A stretch of 64,000 nt of DNA from Omphalotus guepiniiformis (Eukaryota > Basidiomycota > Agaricomycetes > Agaricales > Omphalotaceae): the NCBI GenBank assembly GCA_028554645.1, contig JAQOOI010000018.1, positions 868,001-932,000 on the forward strand, written 5' to 3'. The first letter of the stretch is position 1. Each line of letters starts with the position of its first letter. The notes below the pieces were generated by a model. It was not told where the DNA came from. It did not search any database and saw nothing but the letters and a program-made list of their open reading frames with translations. Made by a program: the position numbers and the translations under genes. Shown here piece after piece: positions 1 to 9,800 of this stretch.

Positions 1-698
1 TATGCGGAAAGTTGAGTATCAGAACTCACATTATACAAATCACGAAGACATGTCGGGGTAATAGTTGAAGAACAGCTGCTGGGAGGAGTGACGTCTGAGC
101 TGAGAGGGGTTATCTCAGGCTGCAAAAAGTGGGTAGCCTTCATGCTCCTGAGAGTACCGAAATAGGTAGTCGGTGCGACGACATCGATATGAGCATGGAG
201 ATGGCGGGGAAGGGCGTAGGAAAGAGTACGAAGGACACGGTCGTCAGGGCTGGATTCGTGTTGGTAGACATGGTAAGTGGTGTTCAAAAGCGTATTAGCA
301 ACATGCACAGGAACCGTGAGGGTCATCCATTCGCCTGCTGTTCCCGACACCACGTTAGGCTCGACGCCATGGAAGTTAAGCCATTCAGTCACAGCGTCGA
401 GCGTCTCGCTGCTGGGACGGACAAAATTATCCACCTCTTCCTTGCTCAAGTGTTGCCCGTAGCGTTCGTGTGACGGGTCGCTCGACTCGGCTAAATGCGC
501 AAGCAACTCGTCGAATCTGTTCTGTTTCAACCCCAGACGAAGTGTAAGCAATGTAGAGGGCGACGGGGTCGAGTGGTACGTCCATCCAGATGGGGCTGAA
601 TTCCACTCGTGCTTCGTCACCACATCAGTGTAGACTGTCAGTGGTGCAGCGAGCACAGACGGGAGCAGCAACAGCGCAGTCAATCCAGAGACGTACAT
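1..698 (-). CDS. Sedolisin / tripeptidyl-peptidase (S53) precursor, 5' part
   Basis: Secreted acid serine protease of the sedolisin family, truncated by the window edge. Exon 1 runs 698 to 30 (223 codons) and ends at a GTGAGT donor at 29. The N-terminus is a clear signal peptide (MYVSGLTALLLLPSVLAAPL). The pro-kumamolisin activation domain follows: a block with LRLGLKQNRFDELL, then SSDPSHERYGQHLSKEEV and a VTEWLNFHGV segment. The exon ends in ITPTCLRDLYN, the family junction where the catalytic domain begins. The Glu-Asp-Ser catalytic residues would lie in later exons outside the window. The first ATG after a TATA-like box is used as start. Sedolisins act outside the cell at acid pH and release tripeptides or act as endopeptidases; the prodomain alone cannot separate the two. 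Confidence 0.85.
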   Translation of the reverse strand, partial: MYVSGLTALLLLPSVLAAPLTVYTDVVTKHEWNSAPSGWTYHSTPSPSTLLTLRLGLKQNRFDELLAHLAESSDPSHERYGQHLSKEEVDNFVRPSSETLDAVTEWLNFHGVEPNVVSGTAGEWMTLTVPVHVANTLLNTTYHVYQHESSPDDRVLRTLSYALPRHLHAHIDVVAPTTYFGTLRSMKATHFLQPEITPLSSDVTPPSSCSSTITPTCLRDLYNVSSDTQLSA

Positions 699-1371
699 CC
701 TCGTACGACTTGCATCTTCTGCCCCTTTGCCCTCTTAACTTTATACCAGTCCAGAAAAGAATTCGAAGCACCGGCCAACAGCATGCGAATATCGCAACCA
801 ATTTAATCCACATCAACAGCCCATACGATTCCTTTTCGATGTAGAATCATGCGGGATGCCTGTTCATGTGGCTTCTTGATTCTCCTCACAACCCTTATAA
901 CCCCTAAGTGAATATTTGTCCCGAGTCGAGACGTATATCCATTAGTATCACGAGGTCGATCCAGACATATTCTTCTGAACTTGATGTTCAACCTTGTTCA
1001 GCTCGTCAATCTCATGCTATCGCAGAATGACTTACTTACCTTGGTATGAATGGCACTTGGCATTGTGTAATCCAGGGCCTAGGATATCAGTTTATAGCCT
1101 GATGTTAGGGCTGTTTCGGGGCTGTTTCTGCCTTGATGATCGTAGCGGATGAAAAATGTTGCCAGCGCCTAAAGGTCCTTATCAAGCTCTCGCTTCAACT
1201 ACGTTGCCGTCTTGACGTTTGCCAAGAGCATCAAACTCGAGTCTATCTGACTCTATCGTGCACAATAATCACTTCATTTGTCGCTATACTAGAATGCATT
1301 CATAATTCCAACTCAAGTCTGTATCACTGACATATACCACAAAGAACTTATTCAAAACCGTAAACCACATC
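699..1371. other. Intergenic, S53 upstream region / P450 3' flank
   Basis: About 670 bases between the S53 start and the P450 stop, both on the minus strand. It holds the S53 promoter. The short ORFs here have no recognisable domain and I see no RNA gene. Confidence 0.5.
739..746 (-). promoter_or_regulatory. TATA-like box of the S53 gene
   Basis: TATAAAGT read on the minus strand, about 45 bases upstream of the sedolisin ATG at 698. Spacing is short but usual for fungal promoters with a short 5' leader. Confidence 0.45.
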
Positions 1372-4126
1372 CTACTTCGCTAAACTGACTTTGATTGGCA
1401 TATGAGGACGTCCATCTCCTCCTCCTCGAACGATTGGAGATGCAATAGGCGTCATTTGCCAAAATACATCCTTGTCCGCGGGCTCGAATTTGAAGATTTC
1501 AACAAGCAATGATATCACGACCTCTGGTTATAGAACAATAATGAGTACAGTCAGTATTATTTGACTCAGAAATCTGAACTTACTCATTTCCAACTGAGAA
1601 AACTTGAAGCCACTAAAACAATCGATGTTCAAACCAAACAATGTGGTATTCAAAGACGATACTCACATGCAAGACCTTCCTCCACCAATAAACGTCATCC
1701 TACGGAAATAATGATATTTAGTAGGCGGCGCTCGTCCAGAAGGTCAGGTGTACTTACAGATGCGAATAGACTCCGGGGATATGCGCAGTCTTGACAGAAT
1801 CCGGAAGAGGATCAAGCCATCTCTCAGGCTTCCACTCATGCGCGTCCGGTCCCCAAACGTCCGGGTTTCGGTTCGAGTTCCAGAGAGATACAATGACATT
1901 GGTGTTCTTCGGCACTGCGACTTCCGTTAGCTGTTTCCCGTCGAGTCCGCGGACTGGGGAGGAGAGGGGGAGGACGATGTCTTGACGAGAGCTGATTTTT
2001 GTGAAGGACTAAGTACTCAGTGAAGTAAAGTGTTTACTTACGTTCGCAGTAGTTGAGAAATCGGCGGATACCTAAATTTATAAGCATAAAATTCGCGTCT
2101 AAGGCTTCAAGGAATGACAAACCCAACTTACAGCCTAAGAGTCTCCCTACACACTGCATCTAGATACGGAAGATCGACCAAGGCGTCGTACGGTAGATCC
2201 AAGTCCCCATGTTCTCGACGTGCCTGAATAAGCTCTGCGCGTAACCTTTCTTGAACGTTTGTGTGGACGGTAAGAAGTGAGAGAAGTCGGGACATTGCGC
2301 CCTAAATGTGGTCCCGTTCGACGGTCAAGATCCCGTTAAATGAGAAGCTAGACAGAGACTCACAGAAGTGGTGTCCATAGCGGCAAAAATCAGTGTACTG
2401 TGTATTCGGCAGAAGTGAGTTTCGTGAATTATGATTCATGAGACAATCTGTACTAACGACATCTGCCGGATAAGGATTTGTAGTTAGTTATAAGCGCTCC
2501 AGGAGTGCCAGCAACCCACCTGTCCAATGAGCTCATCCTCATTCAACTTGTCCTCATCCTCAGCTTTCATATTCTCCTTCACTGTTCAAACAAAGCATAA
2601 GAGGACCGTGGTGATCAATACACGAAAAACCAGACACTCACTCAGCACACTAAGGATATCTTTCCCCCTCCCAATCTGCGCAAGAACTGCCTCATCCCCC
2701 TCCTCAAGCGCGTGCTTTTTCTTTGTATAGACTTCCGTCGACAGTGTGTACATGTAATCCGCCATATCCCTTAAGCGATGTACGTTCTCTGAGGGTATCA
2801 AGTTGACGACGAATCGCCGGAAAGAAGGTGTACCGATTTTGACAGCCCAGGGGAGGACGTAGTTGCGTGCAAAGAAGAGGCGGAAAAATACGGTCCTGAT
2901 GGAAAGATTGAGAGTTGAGAGTTTAGTTGTGAGTGACAGAGAAGGGAGACACGGTCGGAAGTTCCTTTACGATTTTCAGATATTGATGCATCTGCGAGCC
3001 TTCTTCTAACGAGTCGAAAGAGTATCCCAAACCTGACTGGCCGATGATCTCGAGTGCAGTACGGGACATCCATTCTAGCATATCAATCTGTGGATTTTTG
3101 AATATTGACTGCATCTACTTCATCCGAGCCGAGAGAATAGACCAATCTCCTGAGGACCGTTTCGGACTTTCTGCAAGATGGTTTTACGAAGCTAGAAGAT
3201 ATCCCTCAGTTAGTGAATTCTACAGACTGTTTGACAATTGATTCATGTCATACCTTGTGCGTCACTTCGTAGAAGGTAGGCACTAACATTCATGGACATG
3301 TTGGTCATTCTGATACTAAGGGTGAACGAAAGAGGATGGTGCTTACGCATAGCGCGCATATGTGCGATCGAGAATACTGGATTAACTTGCGTTGTTTACG
3401 ATGATGATCTCCCAACGTAGACAAGAGGCCCATCCCGAACATGAGTCGATTGCCCCTATATTCAACATTACGACAATTAGAATGGCCGCGCGCCGTTTCA
3501 CCTTCATTGACTATCACATACTCGATAAACTGCGTCGATTCCTCCCATACCATCTGGTCCTATACGTCGCAGTGAGTAATATCGAAGTGACGGATTAAAG
3601 TGAGAATTGGACCTTTACGAAAATATGATACATAGCTTTCGGGTCGAAAGTGTAGATTTGTCGCTCCTATTTGTAGAGATTAGAGCTTCCTATCGATCAA
3701 TCTCGAGAGAGGCGCTTACTCCCAATAGAGATGTGGCGCGGGCGATGGGACCATCTAAAACAATTCTTCCTATTGAGCATTTCCGAAGAAAAACTACGAA
3801 AGACGTGATTGCATACATTGCCTTGCGAGCGCCGTATGAAACTCCCAACCGTCCTTGATGTTGAATAGCTGTCCAAAGTTGCCTGGTGAAAGTCAGATGC
3901 ATACACCAGTCAGTGTGCGATATAAAGGCGAGAATCCGCACACACCTTTGAACCAAGAGCCTGGAGGCGGACCAGGCAGGTTATCAATACTGATCCAATT
4001 CCTATTCCGCAAGAGACGCCAGATACATGCTGAGAGAGCCACGACAAGGAGATAGCGTGGGGCGAGCAAAAACCCCAGGCCCTGGCTCCCCGAACTAGCT
4101 ATGTCAAACGTGGTTGTGTTCGACAT
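1372..4126 (-). pseudogene. Cytochrome P450 monooxygenase, probably frame-disrupted
   Basis: Multi-exon basidiomycete P450 (haem-thiolate monooxygenase, ER membrane). It starts with an N-terminal membrane anchor (SQGLGFLLAPRYLLVVALSA) and the hinge DNLPGPPPGSW. A block YTFDPKAMYHIFVKDQ and the C-helix region LGDHHRKQRK follow, then RTALEIIGQSGLGYSFD. The I-helix is FAAMDTTSGAMSRLL, the ExxR helix is RETLRL and the PERF-like motif is HEWKPERWLD. The haem loop FIGGGRSC-IGFKFSQLEM is split over two introns (exons 1667..1699, 1584..1612, 1372..1523). Most junctions resolve cleanly. However, after HRKQRK (about 3384) the conserved NPVFSIAHMRAM segment is in another frame, off by one base with no usable intron. 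The junction before GRIVLDGP (about 3765) yields a TGA. Either the gene is decaying or the assembly has indels. A 5-base exon lies at 2458..2462. Confidence 0.7.
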
Positions 4127-4241
4127 TCGTCAGTAAGGTGATAGTGTAGTTTGAATGTAAGGCAAGTAATTCGAGATGCAGTGTGTAACCTGGAGACTGA
4201 TTGTTAGACGGTGTCAATCTGGAACTCCTTCAGAGTCTTGG

Positions 4242-4248
4242 TATATAA
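4242..4248 (-). promoter_or_regulatory. TATA-like box upstream of the P450
   Basis: TTATATA/TATATAA reads on either strand about 115 bases upstream of the P450 ATG (4126). Plausible core promoter; not proven. Confidence 0.3.
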
Positions 4249-5306
4249 GCGTCTTCGTCCCACCTGTCACCCACAGAACCGACAGAATGAGAATCTTTAG
4301 CTCACAGACCACCTGACCTCGTTGTCCGATATCTTGAAAAACACGCCGCGGAAAGAGTCCCTGCTGACTCACGCCAGAATACGAAAGACGTGCTTCTTCA
4401 GAAGTAATATTCTTCTTTGGTTGCACGTATACCGAAAGTTGCGTATCGTACACTCATACGAGTTGACGAAGTGACGCAAGAGGGCATTGATATACCCGCT
4501 TATTATACCCCTGGACGCTGAGAGAAAGTGCCGACTGTGACTCGACAGACAATTGGAGAAAGTACGCAGACACTTTGAGGGTACAATAGATGCCAGTGAT
4601 TCAGCTTCGGCTCCTCGGTAAGCACCACAGAACTCTCTCGAGGTTCGTACCATGCGATCAATACGATATCATTACTGTTCGGAAATGACTTTGACGAGAA
4701 CGGATTCGATACGCAAACCGCTAGGCAGGATACATCAAAGCAAGCAGCACAAGTCCGATAGCCTGAACGACATGGAGACAGTAATTAATTTCGTGAAACC
4801 TTGGACGACTGGGAGATAACGAGTTCGGCGATGCATCTCCATGGCACCCCAACACAACTAAGGAACGTATCCCATAAGTGAACATCATAGAGCCAAAGAA
4901 TATGCCTACATACCTGACAATGATCTGCCCAACGTAAACACCTACACGAAGCTCAAACTAAGATGCAACCTGATATGCTGCCGAAATAGCATCCTTGGGA
5001 AAGAGCACCGCAAATATTTAAGATGCGAGAGACCTGAGAAGTAATGAATTGAGCGTGAGCTTTGACGCCCGCTCTGGGCGGAGTCATGAGGCGCCTGTTT
5101 GTCTCTGCTTGCCAAACGTCAAAGCATTGAAGAATGTCGTTAAAAAGGAAATCCAATCGCTTCGCAACTCTGAGATTCGCACGCATATAGCCAGGAAGCA
5201 TCACCACACAGTGGTGACCATGCATTTTTAGAGGGCGCAGCGTGTATGTGCGCCGTAATACAAAAGGTAGTGGGAGGGACGGGTAGATGCGAATAAGCTA
5301 TGTACT

Positions 5307-5378
5307 ACGACGAATGAGTTCGAAACCAGTACTAAGAAAAAAGCCGACATACCTAGCAGACGACGAATGAGTTCGAAA
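5307..5378. repeat. Short direct repeat, two 19-base copies
   Basis: ACGACGAATGAGTTCGAAA occurs at 5307..5325 and again at 5360..5378, 34 bases apart. Perfect over 19 bases. Function unknown. Confidence 0.7.
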
Positions 5379-5743
5379 GGAGTGAAGAGCTCCTATCCAC
5401 TCGCCGTCTGCTTTTCTCTTCGACAAACAAATATACACATAAATTTTTTTTTTTTTTTTTTTTAAATGTAAAGTAATGCACGGCCGAAAATGCCATGACT
5501 TCGCGGGCCACGGGCCATGATCAGAGACACACGGTGTCAAAGAACGCGGGCACACGGTGCCAGTATTGCAGGCATACGATGCCAATGAAACACGGCCCTC
5601 GGTTGGGCGAAAAACCTGAGCACGGCCAGGTGTGTGTGAAAGGAGAACGCTTTACTTGCGATTGAACTAGTGTAAAGAAATCTTTAAACCCGATGGAATG
5701 GGGCTGGACATTTAATGACATCATACTGCACATTTTTTGTTAC

Positions 5744-5749
5744 AAAAAT
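5744..5749 (-). terminator. Pol III T-run terminator after tRNA-Lys
   Basis: Minus-strand TTTTT just downstream of the tRNA 3' end is a standard RNA polymerase III stop. Confidence 0.6.
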
Positions 5750-5755
5750 CACCTG

Positions 5756-5850
5756 AGCCCACCGCGAGGGTCGAACTCGCAGCCTTCAGATCACCCGCCA
5801 TTAGTCAGGCCGTAAAAGTCTGACGCTCTATCCGATTGAGCTAGGCGGGC
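5756..5850 (-). tRNA. tRNA-Lys (anticodon UUU), with intron
   Basis: On the minus strand the 5' acceptor strand GCCCGCC (5850 downwards) pairs with 3' GGTGGGC plus discriminator T at 5756, with one G-U pair. The D arm is AGCTCAATCGGATAGAGC. The anticodon stem TCAGA/TCTGA encloses a C-T-TTT-A loop interrupted directly after position 37 by a 21-base intron beginning CGGCCTGACTAATGG. The T arm is GCGAGTTCGACCCTCGC. CCA is not encoded, as usual in eukaryotes. The identity elements and anticodon give lysine, decoding AAA. Confidence 0.92.
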
Positions 5851-6886
5851 TATTATCGTGTGGTATATATCTCGTAATATATACAAAAAGCACATTAGTA
5901 TGTAGGGAAGAGTCGAATGAACATCTCCGACAGTCTTCTACGTTTGGCCTCCCAGTCCACTCTCGCATGGCCTCGATAAAAGATTCACCCCAGTGACTTT
6001 GAGTAGTAGCAAGCATTCTCGCCGGGAGCGGAAGACCTGCGTCCTTGCGCAGTGAAACTGGGTGAATGTGAGCTCATTTTGCCGTTGCATAAAACAGTGC
6101 CCGTTTACCCGTACCACCCGAACTTCAGTCTTCACTTCCAAGTTACTTACCGAGTGACTTTGAGCTCATCTTGCATCAAACAGTGTCCGTTTACCCGTGC
6201 CAGACCCGAACTTCACTTCCAAGTTACCCAGTGACTAACTGGAGAGGCAGTCATACACCTTTACCACTTAAATATTTGTCAATTGCTGTTGTGATATGAT
6301 TGATCATGGATGGTAAGCGATATATGTAAGGCTGCAGCGGTGATTTGGGTTCCACAGTGAACATGGGACTTGAAGTTTGAAAGCTCCCTTTTGTCTGAGG
6401 CTTTCCCTCCCTTTTATTTCAGTAAGTAAGTCAGTTAGCGCGGGTGCGTTGCTGGAGAGAACTCGTACGTGTCAGCTCATTTCCTTCCGTGAATCTTGAG
6501 CAAATTGAACAAACTCGTTAGCAGGGTGACTTTTGAAACCAGAACGCCACCGTAGGTGAGCTCAGTGATGCAGCATCCACGTTCGGCTAATGACCTGAGG
6601 AGTACAATATTCTGTGAACCTCTGTGAGCCTTTTCTTTGTTCACTCGCAAGTATTCATCCAAATTTTGGGAGAGAAGTAAGCAGAAGGCAGCTGAGCTCA
6701 GCTGCGATCAGTACATAACGGCCCGCGATGCGTGTGGTTACCTAATCATCACTTTGTGACCATCTTCCACACCATCTTCCGTGCACTGGGCACTCTTCAA
6801 TTTGTACCACTAGAGTACTTACTTTTACCTGGGCTCTTCATTGAGTCAACCATTTTCTCAGATTTTCTTCTCCCTCAACTATTCTC
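5851..6886. other. Intergenic between tRNA-Lys and DOA10
   Basis: Holds a tandem duplication (6069..6237) and the promoter of the downstream plus-strand gene. The short ORFs show no domain. Confidence 0.5.
6069..6237 (+). repeat. Tandem duplication, two diverged copies
   Basis: Copy A (6069..6160) and copy B (6161..6237) both begin TGAGCTCAT and share ACAGTGYCCGTTTACCCGT, CCCGAACTTCA, CACTTCCAAGTTAC and GTGACT in the same order. Copy B lacks about 15 bases. A third partial unit (CCAGTGACTTTGAG) lies just upstream near 5990. Confidence 0.7.
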
Positions 6887-9800
6887 ATGCAGGAAGCTGA
6901 AGAACAGGGTACGAATCTCACTCGTCGCGCTTACGCTCTTGCCTGACCTTTATCTCTGCTCTTCCAGATACATGTCGTATTTGCAGTGCTCCAGCTGAAC
7001 CTGACCAGCCACTCTTTCATCCTTGTAAATGTTCCGGAACCATTCGTTATATCCACCAGGACTGGTTAGTTGATTCTCAAAGTCTCATATTAGCGCTCGC
7101 TTGACTCATGCTTGTCTTTTACAGTTTGACGACATGGCTCGCCCACAGTAAAAAGAAGACTTGTGATTTATGCAAGCACCAGTATGCCTTCACGAAAGGT
7201 ACGCACATACGAAGATTTTGACCTTTCTTTCATGCCTAACGCCGCAAAAGTATATGCCCCGGACATGCCGTCTAGCCTCCCACCCTTCCTCATGGCCCGA
7301 AGGTTGATCCAACAAGCTTTCTACATGATGTTGTTAGGCTTGAGAGCTATTGCTGTGACAGTAGTGTGGCTGGCCGTTGTGCCACTTATAACCGTTTGGT
7401 CTTGGAGGTTCTATTTTTCGATGGGCGACTCCACGTACGTTGCAGTTTTATTAATCAGCGGATACTTTCTCATATTACGAATAGTGCTTGGTGGATAAGC
7501 AACCGAACAATTGAGAGCATGCCCAACCCTCCAAAGGACAGCTTATTGTCACACCAGTTTATCGAGCTCACGCTCGCTTATTTTTCTGATACCAGTCCCC
7601 CTCCCTCGTACAATACTACCATGGAACAGGTCATCGGCCGGACCTTTAATCACCCAGCTTGGCTCGCCCTCTCTGCAGACATCTTTACTGGCCAAATTAT
7701 TGCGTCCCTAATTGTTGTTACTTTCGTGGCGATCTTTCTCCTTCGCGAGTGGATCGCGCAGAATGCGAGACCGGGAGTGTTTGATGACGAAGAAATACCG
7801 GCCCCGAACCCTAATCAAGATGTACTGCAAGTTCCTCCGGCGGCTCAGGCTCCAGCAGTACAGAGACGCAATGCACTTCCTGGTGTGAGAGGAGATGATG
7901 ATCCCAATGGACCTGCGGAGGTGGCCGCGCCTAGACAGCGCATGGATGTAAATGCGCGCTTAGCGCTTGCTCAGAGACAATTGGAAGCTGTTCGGGCCCT
8001 TGACGCTCTCAGAACGGTGGAGCGAGAGAATAAGGTGTTGAACGAGGATGAAGAATTGGCGAGGGTACAGCGTGCTCAGCGATTGGGGCGATCGGCTATT
8101 GAGTTCGCTCCTCCACGAGGGGAAGAAATGGAAGAAGAGCTTGATCGAGTCGCAGCGAAAGCCAGGCGAAGGAGAATTGAGAAGAGGAAGATGAAAGAGG
8201 AGGGCAGTGGTCTGGAGCCTGATTTCGGAGATGTCAAACAGGAGCGGCTGAAAAGAAGGAGTTTTGCAAGGCGTTTACATATCGCCAGACAGAGTGGTGC
8301 CAGATGGAGACAGGAGATGGGAAGTCTGCCCGTTCCAGATGGAGCTTTTGAGGGGAAGGGTCTGCAGCAATCTATCTCACAGTCTCCGGGCTCTGACAGC
8401 ACTCTGTCATCATCTTCGTCTAACCCAACTCCTCGTTCAAGCGTTTCACCCTCTCCTGCCTTTTTCCCTGATGTCCCACTTGAGCGACCGAACGAACCGA
8501 TACCTTTTTCATTCGTATTCCGTCCGCCTTTGTCTACTGCCACCGACCCTACCCTTGGAACTACGAGTCTTACATCATCTTCTCCCGCTGTGTCTAGTTC
8601 TTCCGCCACTTCTGCACCTGCTATCCAGTCGCATACGTTTTCAATGCCTTTAGACGAATTAGACTCTCAGCTGAGCGGGAGTACGTCTACGCCTTCATCG
8701 TCAGTTCGTCGTCCACCCCTGCCGAGTACTATACCTAGCACTCCTGGGGGTTCCTCTGTATTTCCCGGGATGATGACCCCTGGCTCTGGGCCTTCGACAC
8801 CTCGAAAATCACCCCTTTCGTCGCCGGGCATAGCGACATATCGTGCTCCCGAGGAATTGGCTGAGCTCGAGGCGGATGGGTATTTTGATAACGCTGGTGA
8901 TGGTCCTATCCTTGTTGAGGTTGTAAACATACAAGAAGTAGGTGCGGATGAAGAAGACGATGGGGATATTACATTAGACGAGGATAATGCTGGGGATGAG
9001 GGGCAGGAAAATAAGCGGGCCGACGATGGTGACGAAGATGGAGCAGCGATTGACGGAGGCGAGCTAGACAGGTATTTCCGGGACGTGACTGAAGAGGAGG
9101 CAGAAGGTGAAAGCGACGATGAGGACGAAGAACAGATGGAAGAGCCTCTTCCGGGCGCTCCACTAGTTGCGATGGAGGACGTTGATGAGGATGAGGACGA
9201 AGATGACGAAGAGGAGGATGAGGACGAAGAAGAGGTTGAGTTTGAGGGTGAAGATGGTGAAGACGAGGATCATGCCAGACGAAGACGAAGACATGCTCAT
9301 GCGCAGCGTGTGCTTGGCCAGGAGTTTGCTGCTGGTGCTGCCGTTAGGGCGGGACAGGCGGCAGCAGATGGTAATCGACTTCTGCCAATCCAGGGCCCCC
9401 AATTACCCCCGCAGCAGCTTCAAGGGCCTGCGCGGGGTATAGCGGACGAGGAAGCAATGATTGTAGAGGAGCTGGAAGCGGGGGTTGAAGATGATATGGA
9501 CGGTGCAATGGAGGGTTAGTGCTCTGTTCTAGAAACGCCGTTCTTCTCTGATAGCTAGCGTTCATATAGCCATTGGCATGCGAGGCCCGATCTTAGGTCT
9601 CTTCCAAAATGCTGGGCTCATGATCTTAGTTATGGATACTGCAATCGGAGTTGGTGTCTGGGTACCATTCACAATTGGGAAAAGCACAGCTTTACTCTCT
9701 GTGAGTCTTCATAGGGTAGAGGTTACTCATTTTCGATGTCTAATGCATGTCTTTTCACGCATTGTAGTTGGAGCCTCGCCGACTCTTCTACATCTTACAT

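Larger units (their letters stand above)
4127..5755. other. Intergenic with simple repeats
   Basis: No ORF here shows a recognisable domain. It contains a 19-base direct repeat (5307..5325 and 5360..5378), a poly-T run at about 5445-5463, and a degenerate short repeat (ACACGGTGYCA-like units) at about 5525-5600. Confidence 0.5.

Noticed and set aside
8076..8609. Antisense ORF opposite DOA10
   Set aside because: Shadow of the coding strand; composition mirrors the sense codons.
7366..9519. A 717-codon ORF read as a separate gene
   Set aside because: It is an exon of DOA10; the first part reads through an intron and the stop follows an intron donor at 9515.
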